From: CBDEGU01 sp965238045
Lineage (GTDB): Bacteria > Acidobacteriota > Terriglobia > Bryobacterales > UBA6623
Direction: 5' to 3'
Length of the DNA: 64,000 nt
Assembly: GCA_965238045.1 (NCBI GenBank)
Contig: CBDEGU010000012.1
Coordinates: forward strand, 1,612,001 to 1,676,000
Within the stretch, counting starts at the first letter, position 1. Each line of letters begins with the position of its first letter. Shown here one piece after another: positions 15,046 to 24,519 of the stretch. Position numbers and translations under genes: made by a program. The notes beneath the pieces are model-generated. The model did no database searches and was not told the DNA's origin. It saw only the letters and a list, made by a program, of their open reading frames with translations.

Positions 15046-17678
15046 ACGACCGCTGGAGACTACCCAAGGCCATTGTCAAGCGCGAGCTTGTCAGCTATTT
15101 CAGCAGCCCGACCGGCTATGTATTTATCACGATTTTCGTTTTCTTGAGCGCGGTGGCGGCGTTTTGGCAGGAAGCATTTTTCGCGAACAACCTGGCGAAT
15201 CTCGATTCCCTGAACCGGGTGATTTCCTATCTGCTGGTATTCCTGATTCCCGCGATTACGATGAGCATGTGGGCGGAAGACAAGCGTAACGGAACCGATG
15301 AACTGCTGCTTACTCTTCCGGCGACGGATCTGGAAATCGTGGCGGGCAAGTATCTGGCGGCGCTGGGCATCTACTCCGTCGCGCTGATGTTTTCCGTCAG
15401 TCATGTGGTGGTTCTCTGGTGGCTGGGCAGCCCGGACATGGGCCTAATGTTCTCTACCTACATGGGCTACTGGCTGATGGGCGCGGCGATGCTGGCGCTG
15501 GGGATGCTGGCCTCCCTGATGACTTCGAACCTGACGGTGGCCTTTATCCTCGGGGCGGTATTTTGCGCGGCTCCGGTTTTTATTCATCATGCCGGTGTGA
15601 TTCTTACCGGCCGGCTGCAGCGGCTGGCGGAAGGTCTGTCGTTCACTCAGCAGTTTGAAGGATTTTCAACGGGCGTGATATCGCTTTCGGCGATTCTTTA
15701 CTTTCTTTGCTTTGCTCTGACGATGTTATATCTCAATGTCGGGTTGCTCGGACGCCGTCACTGGCCTAGCGGCAAGGGCGCCGAGCCGCTAGGCTGGCAC
15801 TATCTGGCCCGGGGTCTGGCCCTGATGGTCGCCGTGGCCGGCCTCACGATCTTGACGGCCCGTCTTGGAGGACGTCTCGACGCGACGGCGGAAGGTATCC
15901 ACTCGCTGTCGGATCAGACGCGGCAGTTGATCGCTGGACTGGACCCGAACCGGCCAGTGTTCATCCAGGCGTTTTTGAGCCCGGATGTTCCGCGAAGCTA
16001 TCTTCAGACACGGAACGACATCGTCAACATCCTGCGGGAGTTCGGCGCGCTAGGAAAGGGCCGCATCCACACGCGGGTTATCGAGACCGAAAAGTACACG
16101 CCCGAGGCGCGCGAGGCCCAAGAGCGATTTGGCATTCAGCCGCGGCCGGTCCCGCCAGCCGAACAGAGTCCGGGCAGCGCCGACGAGATATTTTTTGGCG
16201 TTGTCTTCAATGGGGGCGCGCAGGAGTTCGTCATCCCGTTCTTTGATACCGGCCTGCCGGTCGAGTACGAGCTGATGCGCTCGGTTGGCGCGGTTTCCGA
16301 CTCGGAACAGAAGAAAATTGGCATGGTGACGGGCAAGGTCAAAATGTTTGGGGGCTTTGATTTCCAAACGAAGCAGAACCGGCAAGACTGGTCGATCGTG
16401 CTCGAACTGAGCAAACAATACTTCGTTCAAAAACTGACCGAGCGGAAGGAGTACCCGGACGATCTGGACGCGCTGATCGCGGTTCTGCCTCACACCTTCA
16501 CCGAAACCGAGATGACCAGAGTCATCGATTTCGTCCGAAGCGGCAAGCCGGTGATGGTTCTCGTGGATCCGCTTCCGGCATTTGATATCGAAATGTCGCC
16601 CCAGATGGGGCAACGCAGCCCGTTCACGCCGAACGCGCCGCCTCCGCAGCCGCCCACTGACGTGACGCCCCTGATGGAGGCCCTCGGCGTTGTCTGGGAC
16701 AAGGAACAGATTGTCTGGGACAAATACAACCCGCATCCGCGGCTTGGGAAGCTCCCGCCAGAGATTGTTTTCGTGGGCGCGAGCAACGAGGCGGCGAGTG
16801 AGGCTTTCAACCCCGAGGAAGCGGTCACTTCTGGTTTGCAAGAGGTCGTGCTGCTGCATTCCGGCGTGCTCAAGCCCGCCGAAGGGGCCGAAGACGCCTT
16901 TATCCCCTTGCTGAGAACCGGCGAGGCCTCGGGCAAACTTCCCTGGTCACGCCTGGTTCAGCGATCGATCATGGGCACTCAACTGAGCCCGAACGTTCCT
17001 CACGAACCTGACGCCGAGAGCCATGTGGTGGCGGCGCGGATCGAGGGTCAGTCCGGGGACAAGCCGGTGCGCGCGATCGTGATTGCCGATGTCGACATGA
17101 TGGGCGAGCAGTTTTTCGAGCTTCGCCGCCGCGGCGTCGAAAATCTTAACTTCGATAACGTGACGTTCTTGCTCAACGCGATGGATCAACTGCTGGGCGA
17201 TGCATCCTTTATTGATCTCCGCAAGAGACGGCCTCGCCACCGAACTCTCGAGGCGGTCGAGGCGCGCACGCGCGTCCACGAGGAGCGCAGGATTGCTGAT
17301 GCCCGGCAGGCCGAGCAGCGGGCGGAAGAGAGTCTCAAAGCGGCGCAGGCCCGGCTGGATAAGGCGGTCGAGGCACTGCGAAACCGGGCCGATCTCGATT
17401 CTCAGACGAAGCAGATCATGATCGCCAACCAGCAGCGCGCCGAGAACCGCCGGCTCACGGTAACCCGCAAGAACATCGAGGACGAAAAACAGCGAGAGGT
17501 CGAACGCAGCCGGGCCGAGATGGAGTCTTCGATTCGCGGCATCCAGGACACGATTAAGTTACTGGCGGTGATCCTGCCGCCGATTCCCGCCTTTGCGCTC
17601 TTCGTGTTTGTCTCGGTGGGCCGGCTTCGGCGGGAAAAACTGGGAGTGTCTCCCGGCCGCCTGGTGAAAGAGGAGTAG
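15042..17678 (+). CDS. GldF-GldG fusion: ABC-2 permease plus GldG domain
   Basis: The 878-residue protein fuses two usually separate subunits. Residues 1-240 form an ABC-2 type permease with about six membrane helices (start KRELVSYFSSPTGYVF; SMWAEDKRNGTDELLLTLP is the conserved GldF region). A further helix near 265-285 leads into an extracytoplasmic GldG-type domain (about 290-720; LSDQTRQLIAGLD, VRSGKPVMVLVDP). A coiled-coil stretch (about 735-830) and a final helix (LLAVILPPIPAFALFVFVSV) follow. It should form the membrane channel for the upstream ATPase. Confidence 0.9.
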   Translation: MNDRWRLPKAIVKRELVSYFSSPTGYVFITIFVFLSAVAAFWQEAFFANNLANLDSLNRVISYLLVFLIPAITMSMWAEDKRNGTDELLLTLPATDLEIVAGKYLAALGIYSVALMFSVSHVVVLWWLGSPDMGLMFSTYMGYWLMGAAMLALGMLASLMTSNLTVAFILGAVFCAAPVFIHHAGVILTGRLQRLAEGLSFTQQFEGFSTGVISLSAILYFLCFALTMLYLNVGLLGRRHWPSGKGAEPLGWHYLARGLALMVAVAGLTILTARLGGRLDATAEGIHSLSDQTRQLIAGLDPNRPVFIQAFLSPDVPRSYLQTRNDIVNILREFGALGKGRIHTRVIETEKYTPEAREAQERFGIQPRPVPPAEQSPGSADEIFFGVVFNGGAQEFVIPFFDTGLPVEYELMRSVGAVSDSEQKKIGMVTGKVKMFGGFDFQTKQNRQDWSIVLELSKQYFVQKLTERKEYPDDLDALIAVLPHTFTETEMTRVIDFVRSGKPVMVLVDPLPAFDIEMSPQMGQRSPFTPNAPPPQPPTDVTPLMEALGVVWDKEQIVWDKYNPHPRLGKLPPEIVFVGASNEAASEAFNPEEAVTSGLQEVVLLHSGVLKPAEGAEDAFIPLLRTGEASGKLPWSRLVQRSIMGTQLSPNVPHEPDAESHVVAARIEGQSGDKPVRAIVIADVDMMGEQFFELRRRGVENLNFDNVTFLLNAMDQLLGDASFIDLRKRRPRHRTLEAVEARTRVHEERRIADARQAEQRAEESLKAAQARLDKAVEALRNRADLDSQTKQIMIANQQRAENRRLTVTRKNIEDEKQREVERSRAEMESSIRGIQDTIKLLAVILPPIPAFALFVFVSVGRLRREKLGVSPGRLVKEE

Positions 17679-17753
17679 TGAGGCAACCGGCGCGGGAGAA
17701 CCGCCGCGGGGAAACATTCTCTCGGCTATCAGCGATCTGCGAGGTCTTGAGTC

Positions 17754-18995
17754 ATGAATGAAATGAAACGAACGATCGTATTCTGTTTCGTTGCTTCCGT
17801 ACTGGCGGTGGCGGCGATGGTCGTCGACCCGGGGAAGATGAACCCGGAGATATTCAGTGACCAGGGCGAGACCTTCTATCCCGAGTTTACTGATCCCCAA
17901 GCACCGAAAGTCATCGAAATCGTGGACTATGACGAGGAGACCGCGACGGCGCGGCCGCTCAAGGTCGAATTCTCCAACGGCAAGTGGCGCATTCCCTCAC
18001 ATTACGATTATCCCGCCGATGCCGCGGACCGGCTGGCGCGAACGGCCGCCGCACTGATCGAACTGCGCAAGGATGTCATCGTATCGGACCGCGCCGAGGA
18101 GCACGCCACCTTTGGCGTCATCGATCCCCTTGACCAGAATGTCACTTCGCTCTCCGGCCGCGGACAGCGCGTGACGCTTAAGGACGAGAACGATCAAACG
18201 CTGGCCGACTTCATTATTGGGAATTTCATGGAGAACAAATCCAGCATGCGTTACATGCGTCTGCCAGGACAAAAGCGCGTGTACAAGGTGGAATCGTCGG
18301 TGGGTGTATCGGCTAAGTTCGAGGACTGGATCGAAACCGACCTGCTGAAACTCTATGCCGGTGACATCCGAAAGATCACGGTCAACAGTTATTCGATCAA
18401 CGAACGACGAGGCAGCATCAACCGTCAGGAAAGGTTCATTCTCCGCAAGACGGCCGGAAAATGGAGGCTGGCCGGAGCGGGCAGTCCCAACGAGGAAAAG
18501 ATGAACGCGCTGACCAGCGCACTCGATTCTCTCAAGATCGCGGATGTCCAGCCAAAACCCGCGAATTTGAGCGCCGATCTCAAAACCCGGAAAGGCCTCC
18601 AGCTATCTCTGGAATCCGTGACCTCGCTTCGGCGGAAGGGCTTCTTCGTCACCCGGATGGGGCAGCTTTTGTCGAACGAAGGTGAACTCCTGGTCGAGAC
18701 CGCCAGCGGCCTGGAGTATACCTTGCGCTTCGGCGAAATCGCCCCGGCCGGCGCCAGCGGCGGCCAGAGCGGTGCAGGCCAGGATGGCAGTGAGAACGAA
18801 CGCAGGTATGTGTTTATCACCGTGAGCTACAGTGAGGCACGCGCCAAGCGGTACGGCGACGGCAAGGAGCCCGACGGCAAGGGCAAGAAGCTCGCCGAGG
18901 AGTTACGCGTTCGCTTCGCCGACTGGTACTACGTGATTTCGGGAGCGGACTTCAAGAACCTCAGGCCGAGCCGCCGCGATCTGCTTAAGGGTTAG
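17754..18995 (+). CDS. DUF4340 domain protein of the Gld-like cluster
   Basis: The 413-residue protein has an N-terminal signal anchor (RTIVFCFVASVLAVAAMVV) and a long soluble region matching the DUF4340 type (repeated GKWRIPSHYDYPADAADRL, FIIGNFMENKS, RQERFILRKTAGKWRLAG). DUF4340 proteins regularly accompany GldAFG-like ABC exporters and are thought to lie on the outer face of the membrane with the GldG domain. It follows the fusion gene by 75 bp and shares its direction, so one operon is likely. Its biochemical role is unknown. Confidence 0.85.
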   Translation: MNEMKRTIVFCFVASVLAVAAMVVDPGKMNPEIFSDQGETFYPEFTDPQAPKVIEIVDYDEETATARPLKVEFSNGKWRIPSHYDYPADAADRLARTAAALIELRKDVIVSDRAEEHATFGVIDPLDQNVTSLSGRGQRVTLKDENDQTLADFIIGNFMENKSSMRYMRLPGQKRVYKVESSVGVSAKFEDWIETDLLKLYAGDIRKITVNSYSINERRGSINRQERFILRKTAGKWRLAGAGSPNEEKMNALTSALDSLKIADVQPKPANLSADLKTRKGLQLSLESVTSLRRKGFFVTRMGQLLSNEGELLVETASGLEYTLRFGEIAPAGASGGQSGAGQDGSENERRYVFITVSYSEARAKRYGDGKEPDGKGKKLAEELRVRFADWYYVISGADFKNLRPSRRDLLKG

Positions 18996-19019
18996 CCGCG
19001 GCTCCTTACAGGAAGGGCC

Positions 19020-19889
19020 ATGCCAGGGATGCTATCGCAGTCTTCGGGTGACAGGCGGGCGCTGGTCATGCTGTTGTTCGCCTTGGTTGTCTCGGCGGCG
19101 GCATGGATTGGCCTGGGGGCGTGGGCGGTGCGAGGAACGGCGCTCCCGGCGGGGGAGCGATCCCCGACGCGGGTCCATCCGGTAGAGGTTCATCCAGCAC
19201 AGGTCTACCCGGCTCAGGTCTACCCGGCACAGGTTTACCCGGCACAGGTTTACCCGGCACAGGTTTACCGGGCGCAGGGCAAACCCGCCGACGCAATTGA
19301 ACAAGGCAAGTTTCTCGTCGCGCGGCGAGCTCTGCGTGATCCTAACTTCGTCGAAACTGTTGTCTTGTTGATTGAGTTTAACGACGACGGCGCGCTAGGA
19401 GTCATTATCAATCGGCCGACCGGGGTGAGACTCTCCCGCTTGTTGCCGCAGGTCGAGGGGCTCGGCGAACATGAGGAAGTGGTGTATTTTGGCGGTCCGG
19501 TATCACGCCGCCGGATCCTCATGCTCTTCCGCGCCGAACGCGGCCCCAAAGGGACCCGCCTGGTCCTGCCGAACGTACACTTCGGCGCCAGTCCCGAGAT
19601 TTTCGAGCAGGTGTTTGGCAAGCCCGGCGTGGAGGCTGAGTTTCGTGGTTACTCGGGTTACGCCGGCTGGGCGCCGGGACAGCTTGAGGCGGAGATCGAG
19701 CGCGGGGACTGGAACCTCGCGGCCGGCGACAGCAGGATGATCTTCGCCCCGGAGCCCTTGAAAGTCTGGCCGAAGCTCATAGATCAAACAACGATACGCT
19801 TTGCACGCCGGCAGGGCGTCCCCGACGGCGGGCGAGTTTCCAGAGACGGAGCCCGGCTTGTTGCTTTTCAAGAAAAGGAGAGTTCATGA
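19020..19889 (+). CDS. YqgE/AlgH family protein with N-terminal anchor and repeats
   Basis: The C-terminal 190 residues match the YqgE/AlgH (DUF179) family: GKFLVARRALRDPNFVETVV, GALGVIINRPTG, VVYFGGPVS and GYSGYAGWAPGQLEAEI. Most family members are about 190 residues. This one has an extra N-terminal membrane anchor (VMLLFALVVSAAAWIGLGAW) and a linker with repeats of the pentapeptide VYPAQ. The family has no settled function. The stop overlaps the next methyltransferase start by 4 bp. Confidence 0.88.
   Translation: MPGMLSQSSGDRRALVMLLFALVVSAAAWIGLGAWAVRGTALPAGERSPTRVHPVEVHPAQVYPAQVYPAQVYPAQVYPAQVYRAQGKPADAIEQGKFLVARRALRDPNFVETVVLLIEFNDDGALGVIINRPTGVRLSRLLPQVEGLGEHEEVVYFGGPVSRRRILMLFRAERGPKGTRLVLPNVHFGASPEIFEQVFGKPGVEAEFRGYSGYAGWAPGQLEAEIERGDWNLAAGDSRMIFAPEPLKVWPKLIDQTTIRFARRQGVPDGGRVSRDGARLVAFQEKESS
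19197..19273 (+). repeat. 15-bp tandem repeat encoding VYPAQ
   Basis: Five or more near-identical 15-bp units (GTCTACCCGGCTCAG / GTTTACCCGGCACAG) lie in tandem inside the yqgE-like gene, encoding VYPAQ units between the membrane anchor and the folded domain. The last three are nearly identical in DNA, suggesting recent slippage. Confidence 0.9.
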
Positions 19890-20899
19890 GTGAACCGTCA
19901 CAGCCTCCATCCCCTGCCTTGTTTTTCGAAACCGCCCAAGCCTTCCGGCGCACTGCGGCCCTGAGAGCGGCAGTGGATCTGGACCTGTTTTCCGCCATCG
20001 GAGGCGGTGTCAGCGCCCCGGAAGCCGCCTCGAAAATCGGCGCTCCGGAACGAAGTACTCGCATTCTGTGTGACTATCTCACGGTAATCGGATTCTTGAC
20101 CAAACAGGCCGGCCGTTACGCGCTAACCGCCGACAGCGCCATGTTTCTTGACAAAGCATCTCCGGCCTGCGTGGGCGACTCGCTGAGGTTTCTGCTTTCG
20201 CCGATGATGGAAAGCGCTTTCGCCGACTTTGCCGAGACCGTTCGCCGGGGCAGGACGCCCCTCTGTGGCCAGGGTTCGGTGAGCAGCGAGAATCCGGCCT
20301 GGGTGGATTTTGCCCGCGGCATGGCTCCGCTCATGATGCTGGCCGCGCGCTTGATCTCGCAACGAATCGAGTTCGACCCGGACCAGCCGGCGAGAGTACT
20401 CGACATCGCCGCCGGACACGGCATGTTCGGGATCACGATCGCTCAGCGAAACCCCAATGTGGAGGTAACGGCGCTGGATTGGCCTCAGGTCCTAGAAGTC
20501 GCCCGCGAAAACGCCGAGACTTCCGGCGTGGCCGACCGCTATCGGACGATCGCCGGCGACGCCTTCGAGGTGAACTTCGGATCTGGCTACGATGTCGTGC
20601 TGCTGACAAACATCCTCCATCATTTCGACATTCCCGCCTGCACGAGTCTTCTTCGCAAGGTTGCGGCCGCGCTCAAGCCCGCGGGCCGAGCGGTGACTCT
20701 GGAGTTCGTGCCCAACGAGGATCGCGTCTCGCCGCCCGTGGCGGCGGAGTTTTCCCTGACGATGCTGGCGACTACGCCGAGCGGCGATGCCTACACGTTT
20801 TCTCAGTATGAGCAGATGTTTTCCGAAGCCGGGTTCGCGCGCAGCGAGTTGCACAGCCTGTCCCCTGATCCGCAACAGCTCGTAATCTCTTACATGTGA
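19886..20899 (+). CDS. SAM-dependent methyltransferase with dimerisation domain
   Basis: The 337-residue protein has an N-terminal winged-helix dimerisation domain (FRRTAALRAAVDLDLFSAI, STRILCDYLTVIGFLTK). Its class I SAM domain includes VLDIAAGHGMFGI (motif I), VTALDWPQVLEVA and DVVLLTNILHHFD. This is the layout of plant-type O-methyltransferases and related bacterial enzymes acting on small molecules. The substrate is not evident. It is translationally coupled to the yqgE-like gene (ATGA overlap). Confidence 0.85.
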   Translation: MSEPSQPPSPALFFETAQAFRRTAALRAAVDLDLFSAIGGGVSAPEAASKIGAPERSTRILCDYLTVIGFLTKQAGRYALTADSAMFLDKASPACVGDSLRFLLSPMMESAFADFAETVRRGRTPLCGQGSVSSENPAWVDFARGMAPLMMLAARLISQRIEFDPDQPARVLDIAAGHGMFGITIAQRNPNVEVTALDWPQVLEVARENAETSGVADRYRTIAGDAFEVNFGSGYDVVLLTNILHHFDIPACTSLLRKVAAALKPAGRAVTLEFVPNEDRVSPPVAAEFSLTMLATTPSGDAYTFSQYEQMFSEAGFARSELHSLSPDPQQLVISYM

Positions 20900-20950
20900 C
20901 CGCTGCTTGGGGTAGCAGCCCGTTGCAGACCGAGAAGAACATGGGGATGA

Positions 20951-21907
20951 ATGAATAAGATGACTTTCGCAGCCGCGAAGCAAGACAGCGGCCAGCGGCT
21001 CGACCGTTTCCTAGCCGGACAAATGCCCGAGACGAGCCGGGCCCGCATCCAGGACTGGATCGCATCCGGGAGAGTCTTGCTCGATGGAGCCGAGGTCAAG
21101 GCCTCGCTCAAGCTGCGCGGATGTGAGCGGATCGAAGTGCGTCCGGCGTCTCCGGCGCCCCTCCGGGCCCAGGCCGAGGATCTGCCTCTAGACATTCTCT
21201 ATGAGGACGATGATCTGGCTGTGGTCAACAAAGCTGCCGGTGTAACCGTGCATGCAGGAGCGGGCCGCTCGGAGGGTACACTGGTCAACGCTTTGTTGCA
21301 CCACTTCGATCAGCTCTCGCAAGCCGGAGGCGAATTGCGGCCCGGGATTGTGCATCGTCTCGACCGCTTTACCAGCGGCGCACTCGTCGTTGCCAAACAC
21401 GACCGTGCCCATCAAGCGCTGGCCAAGCAATTTCAGTCCCGGACCATCAGGAAGATCTATTGGGCGCTGGTGCACGGTGATCCAACGCGGCGCCGCTCGA
21501 AGGGGCGGGTGATCGAAGCCGGCGGGCACCGCTGGGTTCGGCTCGAAATGGCCATCTCCCGCGATACGCGCAGTCGTGTGCGCATGGCGGCGCGGGGACC
21601 AGGACGAACGGCGCAAACCGATTTTCGTGTTCTCAAGCAGAACAGCGAGTATTCGCTGCTTGAAGTTCGCATCGCCACCGGGCGTACGCACCAGATCCGC
21701 GTGCATCTCTCGGCGATTGGACATCCGGTGGTCGGTGACCGGCTCTACGGCGCGGCAAAGGCTCCTAGCGGCTTGCCGCCTCTCGAACGTTTTTATCTCC
21801 ACGCCCGCGAGATCGGATTCGAGCATCCCTCGACCGGCGAACCCCTCCAGATGACAGCCCCGCTCCCGGCTGAATTTACCGAGCTTCTCCGTGCCCTGGC
21901 GCTATAA
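20951..21907 (+). CDS. RluA/RluD-family pseudouridine synthase
   Basis: The 318-residue protein has an N-terminal S4 RNA-binding domain (ETSRARIQDWIASGRVLLDG) and an RluA catalytic domain. The active-site motif reads HRLDRFTSGALVVAK, with the catalytic Asp in place but RF where most homologues have KD or RD. GRTHQIRVHLSAIGHPVVGD is the conserved C-terminal motif. It should isomerise specific uridines in 23S rRNA. RluD is the closest guess from the S4 domain, but the exact target is uncertain. ATG at 20951. Confidence 0.88.
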   Translation: MNKMTFAAAKQDSGQRLDRFLAGQMPETSRARIQDWIASGRVLLDGAEVKASLKLRGCERIEVRPASPAPLRAQAEDLPLDILYEDDDLAVVNKAAGVTVHAGAGRSEGTLVNALLHHFDQLSQAGGELRPGIVHRLDRFTSGALVVAKHDRAHQALAKQFQSRTIRKIYWALVHGDPTRRRSKGRVIEAGGHRWVRLEMAISRDTRSRVRMAARGPGRTAQTDFRVLKQNSEYSLLEVRIATGRTHQIRVHLSAIGHPVVGDRLYGAAKAPSGLPPLERFYLHAREIGFEHPSTGEPLQMTAPLPAEFTELLRALAL

Positions 21908-21955
21908 TAAGAAGCGCTTGGGAGAAGGTATTTGTACTGTTGTTCAGGAGTTGGG

Positions 21956-22897
21956 GTGAAGCAACTGGGCCTGCTGCTGCTCGCCGCCGGGCTGCTTGCG
22001 GCTCAGGATGGCAAGAACCTGACCAGCGACGCGACCAGCGTGCTCGATCTTGAGACGACGATCCGCGTCGAGGTTTCGCGAGTCCCTCTGCTGTTTACGG
22101 TTACGGACCAGAAGAACCGCTTCATTACGGATCTGGACCGCGAGGACTTCCGCGTTTTCGATAACGGCGCGGAGCACGAGATACGCGAGTTTGTCCGCGA
22201 GAGTGATCTGCCGCTGCGTATCGGCATCTTGATGGATACCAGCAACAGCATTCGCAACCGCTTCCGCTTCGAGCAGGAGGCCGCGACCGAGTTTATTCGA
22301 AGCGTGTTGCGCGAAGAGAAGGACAAGGCGTTTCTTGTCGGATTCGATAGTCGCGCGGAGTTGATGGTCGACTTCACGAATGATCCCGAGGAACTAGCCA
22401 ATGGCGTGCGCCGGCTGCGGGCCGGCGGCGGCACCGCGCTCTACGACGCGATCTACTTCGCCTGCCGCGACAAGCTCCCCGAAGACTGGCCTCCAGAGCA
22501 GTTCCGCCGGGCGCTCGTGGTGATCGGCGACGGCGAAGACAATCAAAGCAGCGTCACCCGAGACATGGCGCTCGAAATGGCGCACAAAGCCGAGGCGGTG
22601 ATTTACACCATCTCCACGAACCGCAGCGGGCGGCGCGCCGCGGGCGACAAGACTTTGCGGCGCTACGCCCGCGATACAGGCGGCCTGGCTTTTCACCCTT
22701 TTCAAGCCCGCGACCTCGAACAGTCCTTTGCGAACATAGCCAACGAATTGCGTCACCAATACTTTATTCTTTACTCGCCGAAGAATTTCCAGGCTGACGG
22801 CAGTTTCCACCGTGTAACAATCAAGACCCGCGTCAAGGGTACATCCGTACGTGTCCGGCGCGGCTACTATGCGCCCCTGCCCGACGAAATACGCTAG
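21956..22897 (+). CDS. Secreted VWFA-related domain protein
   Basis: Start chosen at GTG 21956 because CAGGAG precedes it at good spacing and the product begins with a signal peptide (KQLGLLLLAAGLLAAQDG). The mature part has the short beta-rich segment typical of acidobacterial VWFA-related proteins (VPLLFTVTDQKNRFITDL). A von Willebrand A domain follows with MIDAS-type residues (DTSNSIRNR), GGTALYDAIYFA and VVIGDGEDNQS. It probably binds protein partners outside the cytoplasm. Its TAG stop forms part of the CTAG target of the IS1182 insertion. Confidence 0.88.
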   Translation: MKQLGLLLLAAGLLAAQDGKNLTSDATSVLDLETTIRVEVSRVPLLFTVTDQKNRFITDLDREDFRVFDNGAEHEIREFVRESDLPLRIGILMDTSNSIRNRFRFEQEAATEFIRSVLREEKDKAFLVGFDSRAELMVDFTNDPEELANGVRRLRAGGGTALYDAIYFACRDKLPEDWPPEQFRRALVVIGDGEDNQSSVTRDMALEMAHKAEAVIYTISTNRSGRRAAGDKTLRRYARDTGGLAFHPFQARDLEQSFANIANELRHQYFILYSPKNFQADGSFHRVTIKTRVKGTSVRVRRGYYAPLPDEIR

Positions 22898-24470
22898 GAG
22901 CCTGTCCGAGTATTGGTCATTTTCTTCTTTGAGAAAAAACACAAGTGGGCGATAATGGTTTATGGGAAAAACTTACCGCCCCTACCTTCCCGAGCAAGAA
23001 CTGCTGCTGCCTCCTAGTTTGCGCGATTGGCTGCCGGAAAGCCACCTCGTCTACTTCGTCAGCGACGTGGTCGATCAACTGGATTTGTCGGCGATCGAGA
23101 AGGTCTATGAAAAGGAGTGGCGCGGCCAGCCGCCTTACCATCCGCGGCTGATGGTGAAGCTGCTGCTCTACGGCTACTGCCTGGGGGTGCGTTCCTCGCG
23201 CAAGATCGCCGAGCGTCTGGTCGAGGACGTGCCTTTTCGGGTGTTGGCGGCCGGCAATCAGCCCGACTTCCGCACGATTTCCGACTTTCGCAAGATCCAC
23301 CTGGAAGCGCTGCACCAGCTGTTCGAGCAGGTGTTGCGGCTGGCGCTGGAAGCCGGGGCGATGAAGCTGGGTCGGGTGGCGCTGGACGGCACGAAGATGA
23401 AAGCCAACGCCTCCAAGCACAAGGCCATGAGTTGGGGGCGGATGAAGCAAACCGAGCAGCAGATTGCCGCCGAGGTCCAACAGATGCTGACCGAAGCGGA
23501 GAGGGCCGATGCCGCCGAGGACGCCCGCTACGGGCCTGAGCAGACGGGCCAGGAGCTGCCCGAGGAGTTGCAGCGCCGCCAGACGCGGCTGGAAAAGATT
23601 CGGCAAGCCCAGAGAGCCCTAAAACAAAGGGCGCGCGACAAAGCGGCCGCCCAAGACCACTCAGCCGACGACGTCCGCAAAGCGAAGCCGCGCGACAAGG
23701 ATCAGTACAACTTCAGCGATCCGGAATCGCGCATCATGAAAGGCGGCGACGGGTTCTTGCAGGCCTACAACGCGCAGGCGGCGGTGGAGGGGGTCTGTCA
23801 GTTGATCGTGGGGCAGACGGTGACGCAGGCGGCGAACGACAAACAACAACTGCAGCCGCTGCTCGAAGCGGTCGAGCAGCAGGCGGGGCAGCGGCCACAA
23901 CAAGTGTTGGCCGACAGCGGCTATTGTTCGGAGCAGAATCTGCAATCTTTGGAATCGGCCGCCGCGCCGGAGAACAAGATTGAGGCTTACATCGCCACGA
24001 AGAAAGACAAGCACGGGGAGCGGCCACCGCCAGCGAAGCGCGGACCCTTGCGGCGGGGAGCAACGCGGCTGGAGCGGATGAAACGCAAATTGCAGACGCG
24101 GGCTGGAGCGAAGGTTTACGCCCAACGCAAGGGGATCGTCGAGCCGGTGTTTGGTCAGATCAAACAGGGGCGCGGGATGCGAGGGTTTCTCTTGCGCGGG
24201 TTGGAGAAGGTGCGCGGCGAATGGGCGTTGATTTGCCTGACGCACAACATATTGAAGATGCACACCCTCTGCCATGGATAGCAAGAAGGAAATGCGGTTC
24301 GAAGAGTTCGCGGAGGCTTCTGCGGGGCGCGAGAAACTGCTGCCAGGCGGTGTTTGTCCATCCCGCCCGACTTCGACCGCCCGAGCCCTGCCTTTGCCGA
24401 ACGAGTAAATCTCCCGCCGGAAATTCAACCCAGCACCAAAACCGTGCCAAGCTGATACTCGGACGGACTC
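22898..24470 (+). mobile_element. IS1182-type element at the VWFA stop codon
   Basis: The inverted ends GAGCCTGTCCGAGTATTGG (22898) and GAGTCCGTCCGAGTATCAG (inward from 24470) are flanked by the 4-bp duplication CTAG (22894-22897 and 24471-24474). The element separates the VWFA gene from a stem-loop and the recA promoter region. Confidence 0.92.
22962..24281 (+). CDS. IS1182-family transposase
   Basis: The 439-residue protein has the DUF772 N-terminal domain (YHPRLMVKLLLYGYCLGVRSS, FRTISDFRKIH) followed by a DDE_Tnp_1 catalytic region. That region includes VALDGTKMKANASKH (first Asp), VLADSGYCSEQN (second Asp) and the C-terminal GIVEPVFGQIKQGRGMRGF (Glu). The frame is intact and of family length. 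24282-24470 is the non-coding right end of the element. Confidence 0.92.
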   Translation: MGKTYRPYLPEQELLLPPSLRDWLPESHLVYFVSDVVDQLDLSAIEKVYEKEWRGQPPYHPRLMVKLLLYGYCLGVRSSRKIAERLVEDVPFRVLAAGNQPDFRTISDFRKIHLEALHQLFEQVLRLALEAGAMKLGRVALDGTKMKANASKHKAMSWGRMKQTEQQIAAEVQQMLTEAERADAAEDARYGPEQTGQELPEELQRRQTRLEKIRQAQRALKQRARDKAAAQDHSADDVRKAKPRDKDQYNFSDPESRIMKGGDGFLQAYNAQAAVEGVCQLIVGQTVTQAANDKQQLQPLLEAVEQQAGQRPQQVLADSGYCSEQNLQSLESAAAPENKIEAYIATKKDKHGERPPPAKRGPLRRGATRLERMKRKLQTRAGAKVYAQRKGIVEPVFGQIKQGRGMRGFLLRGLEKVRGEWALICLTHNILKMHTLCHG

Positions 24471-24477
24471 CTAGCAA

Positions 24478-24500
24478 CCGCGACCTGCCAACCGTCGCGG
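24478..24500. terminator. Stem-loop between VWFA gene and recA
   Basis: CCGCGAC and GTCGCGG form a perfect 7-bp stem around a 9-nt loop. Before the IS1182 insertion it would have been 3 bp downstream of the VWFA stop codon, so it is a plausible terminator, though without a U-tract. Confidence 0.4.
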
Positions 24501-24519
24501 AAAACGACAACAAAAAAGG

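Noticed and set aside
19197..19273. CRISPR-like array
   Set aside because: Units are contiguous 15-bp repeats without spacers, in frame inside a protein gene.
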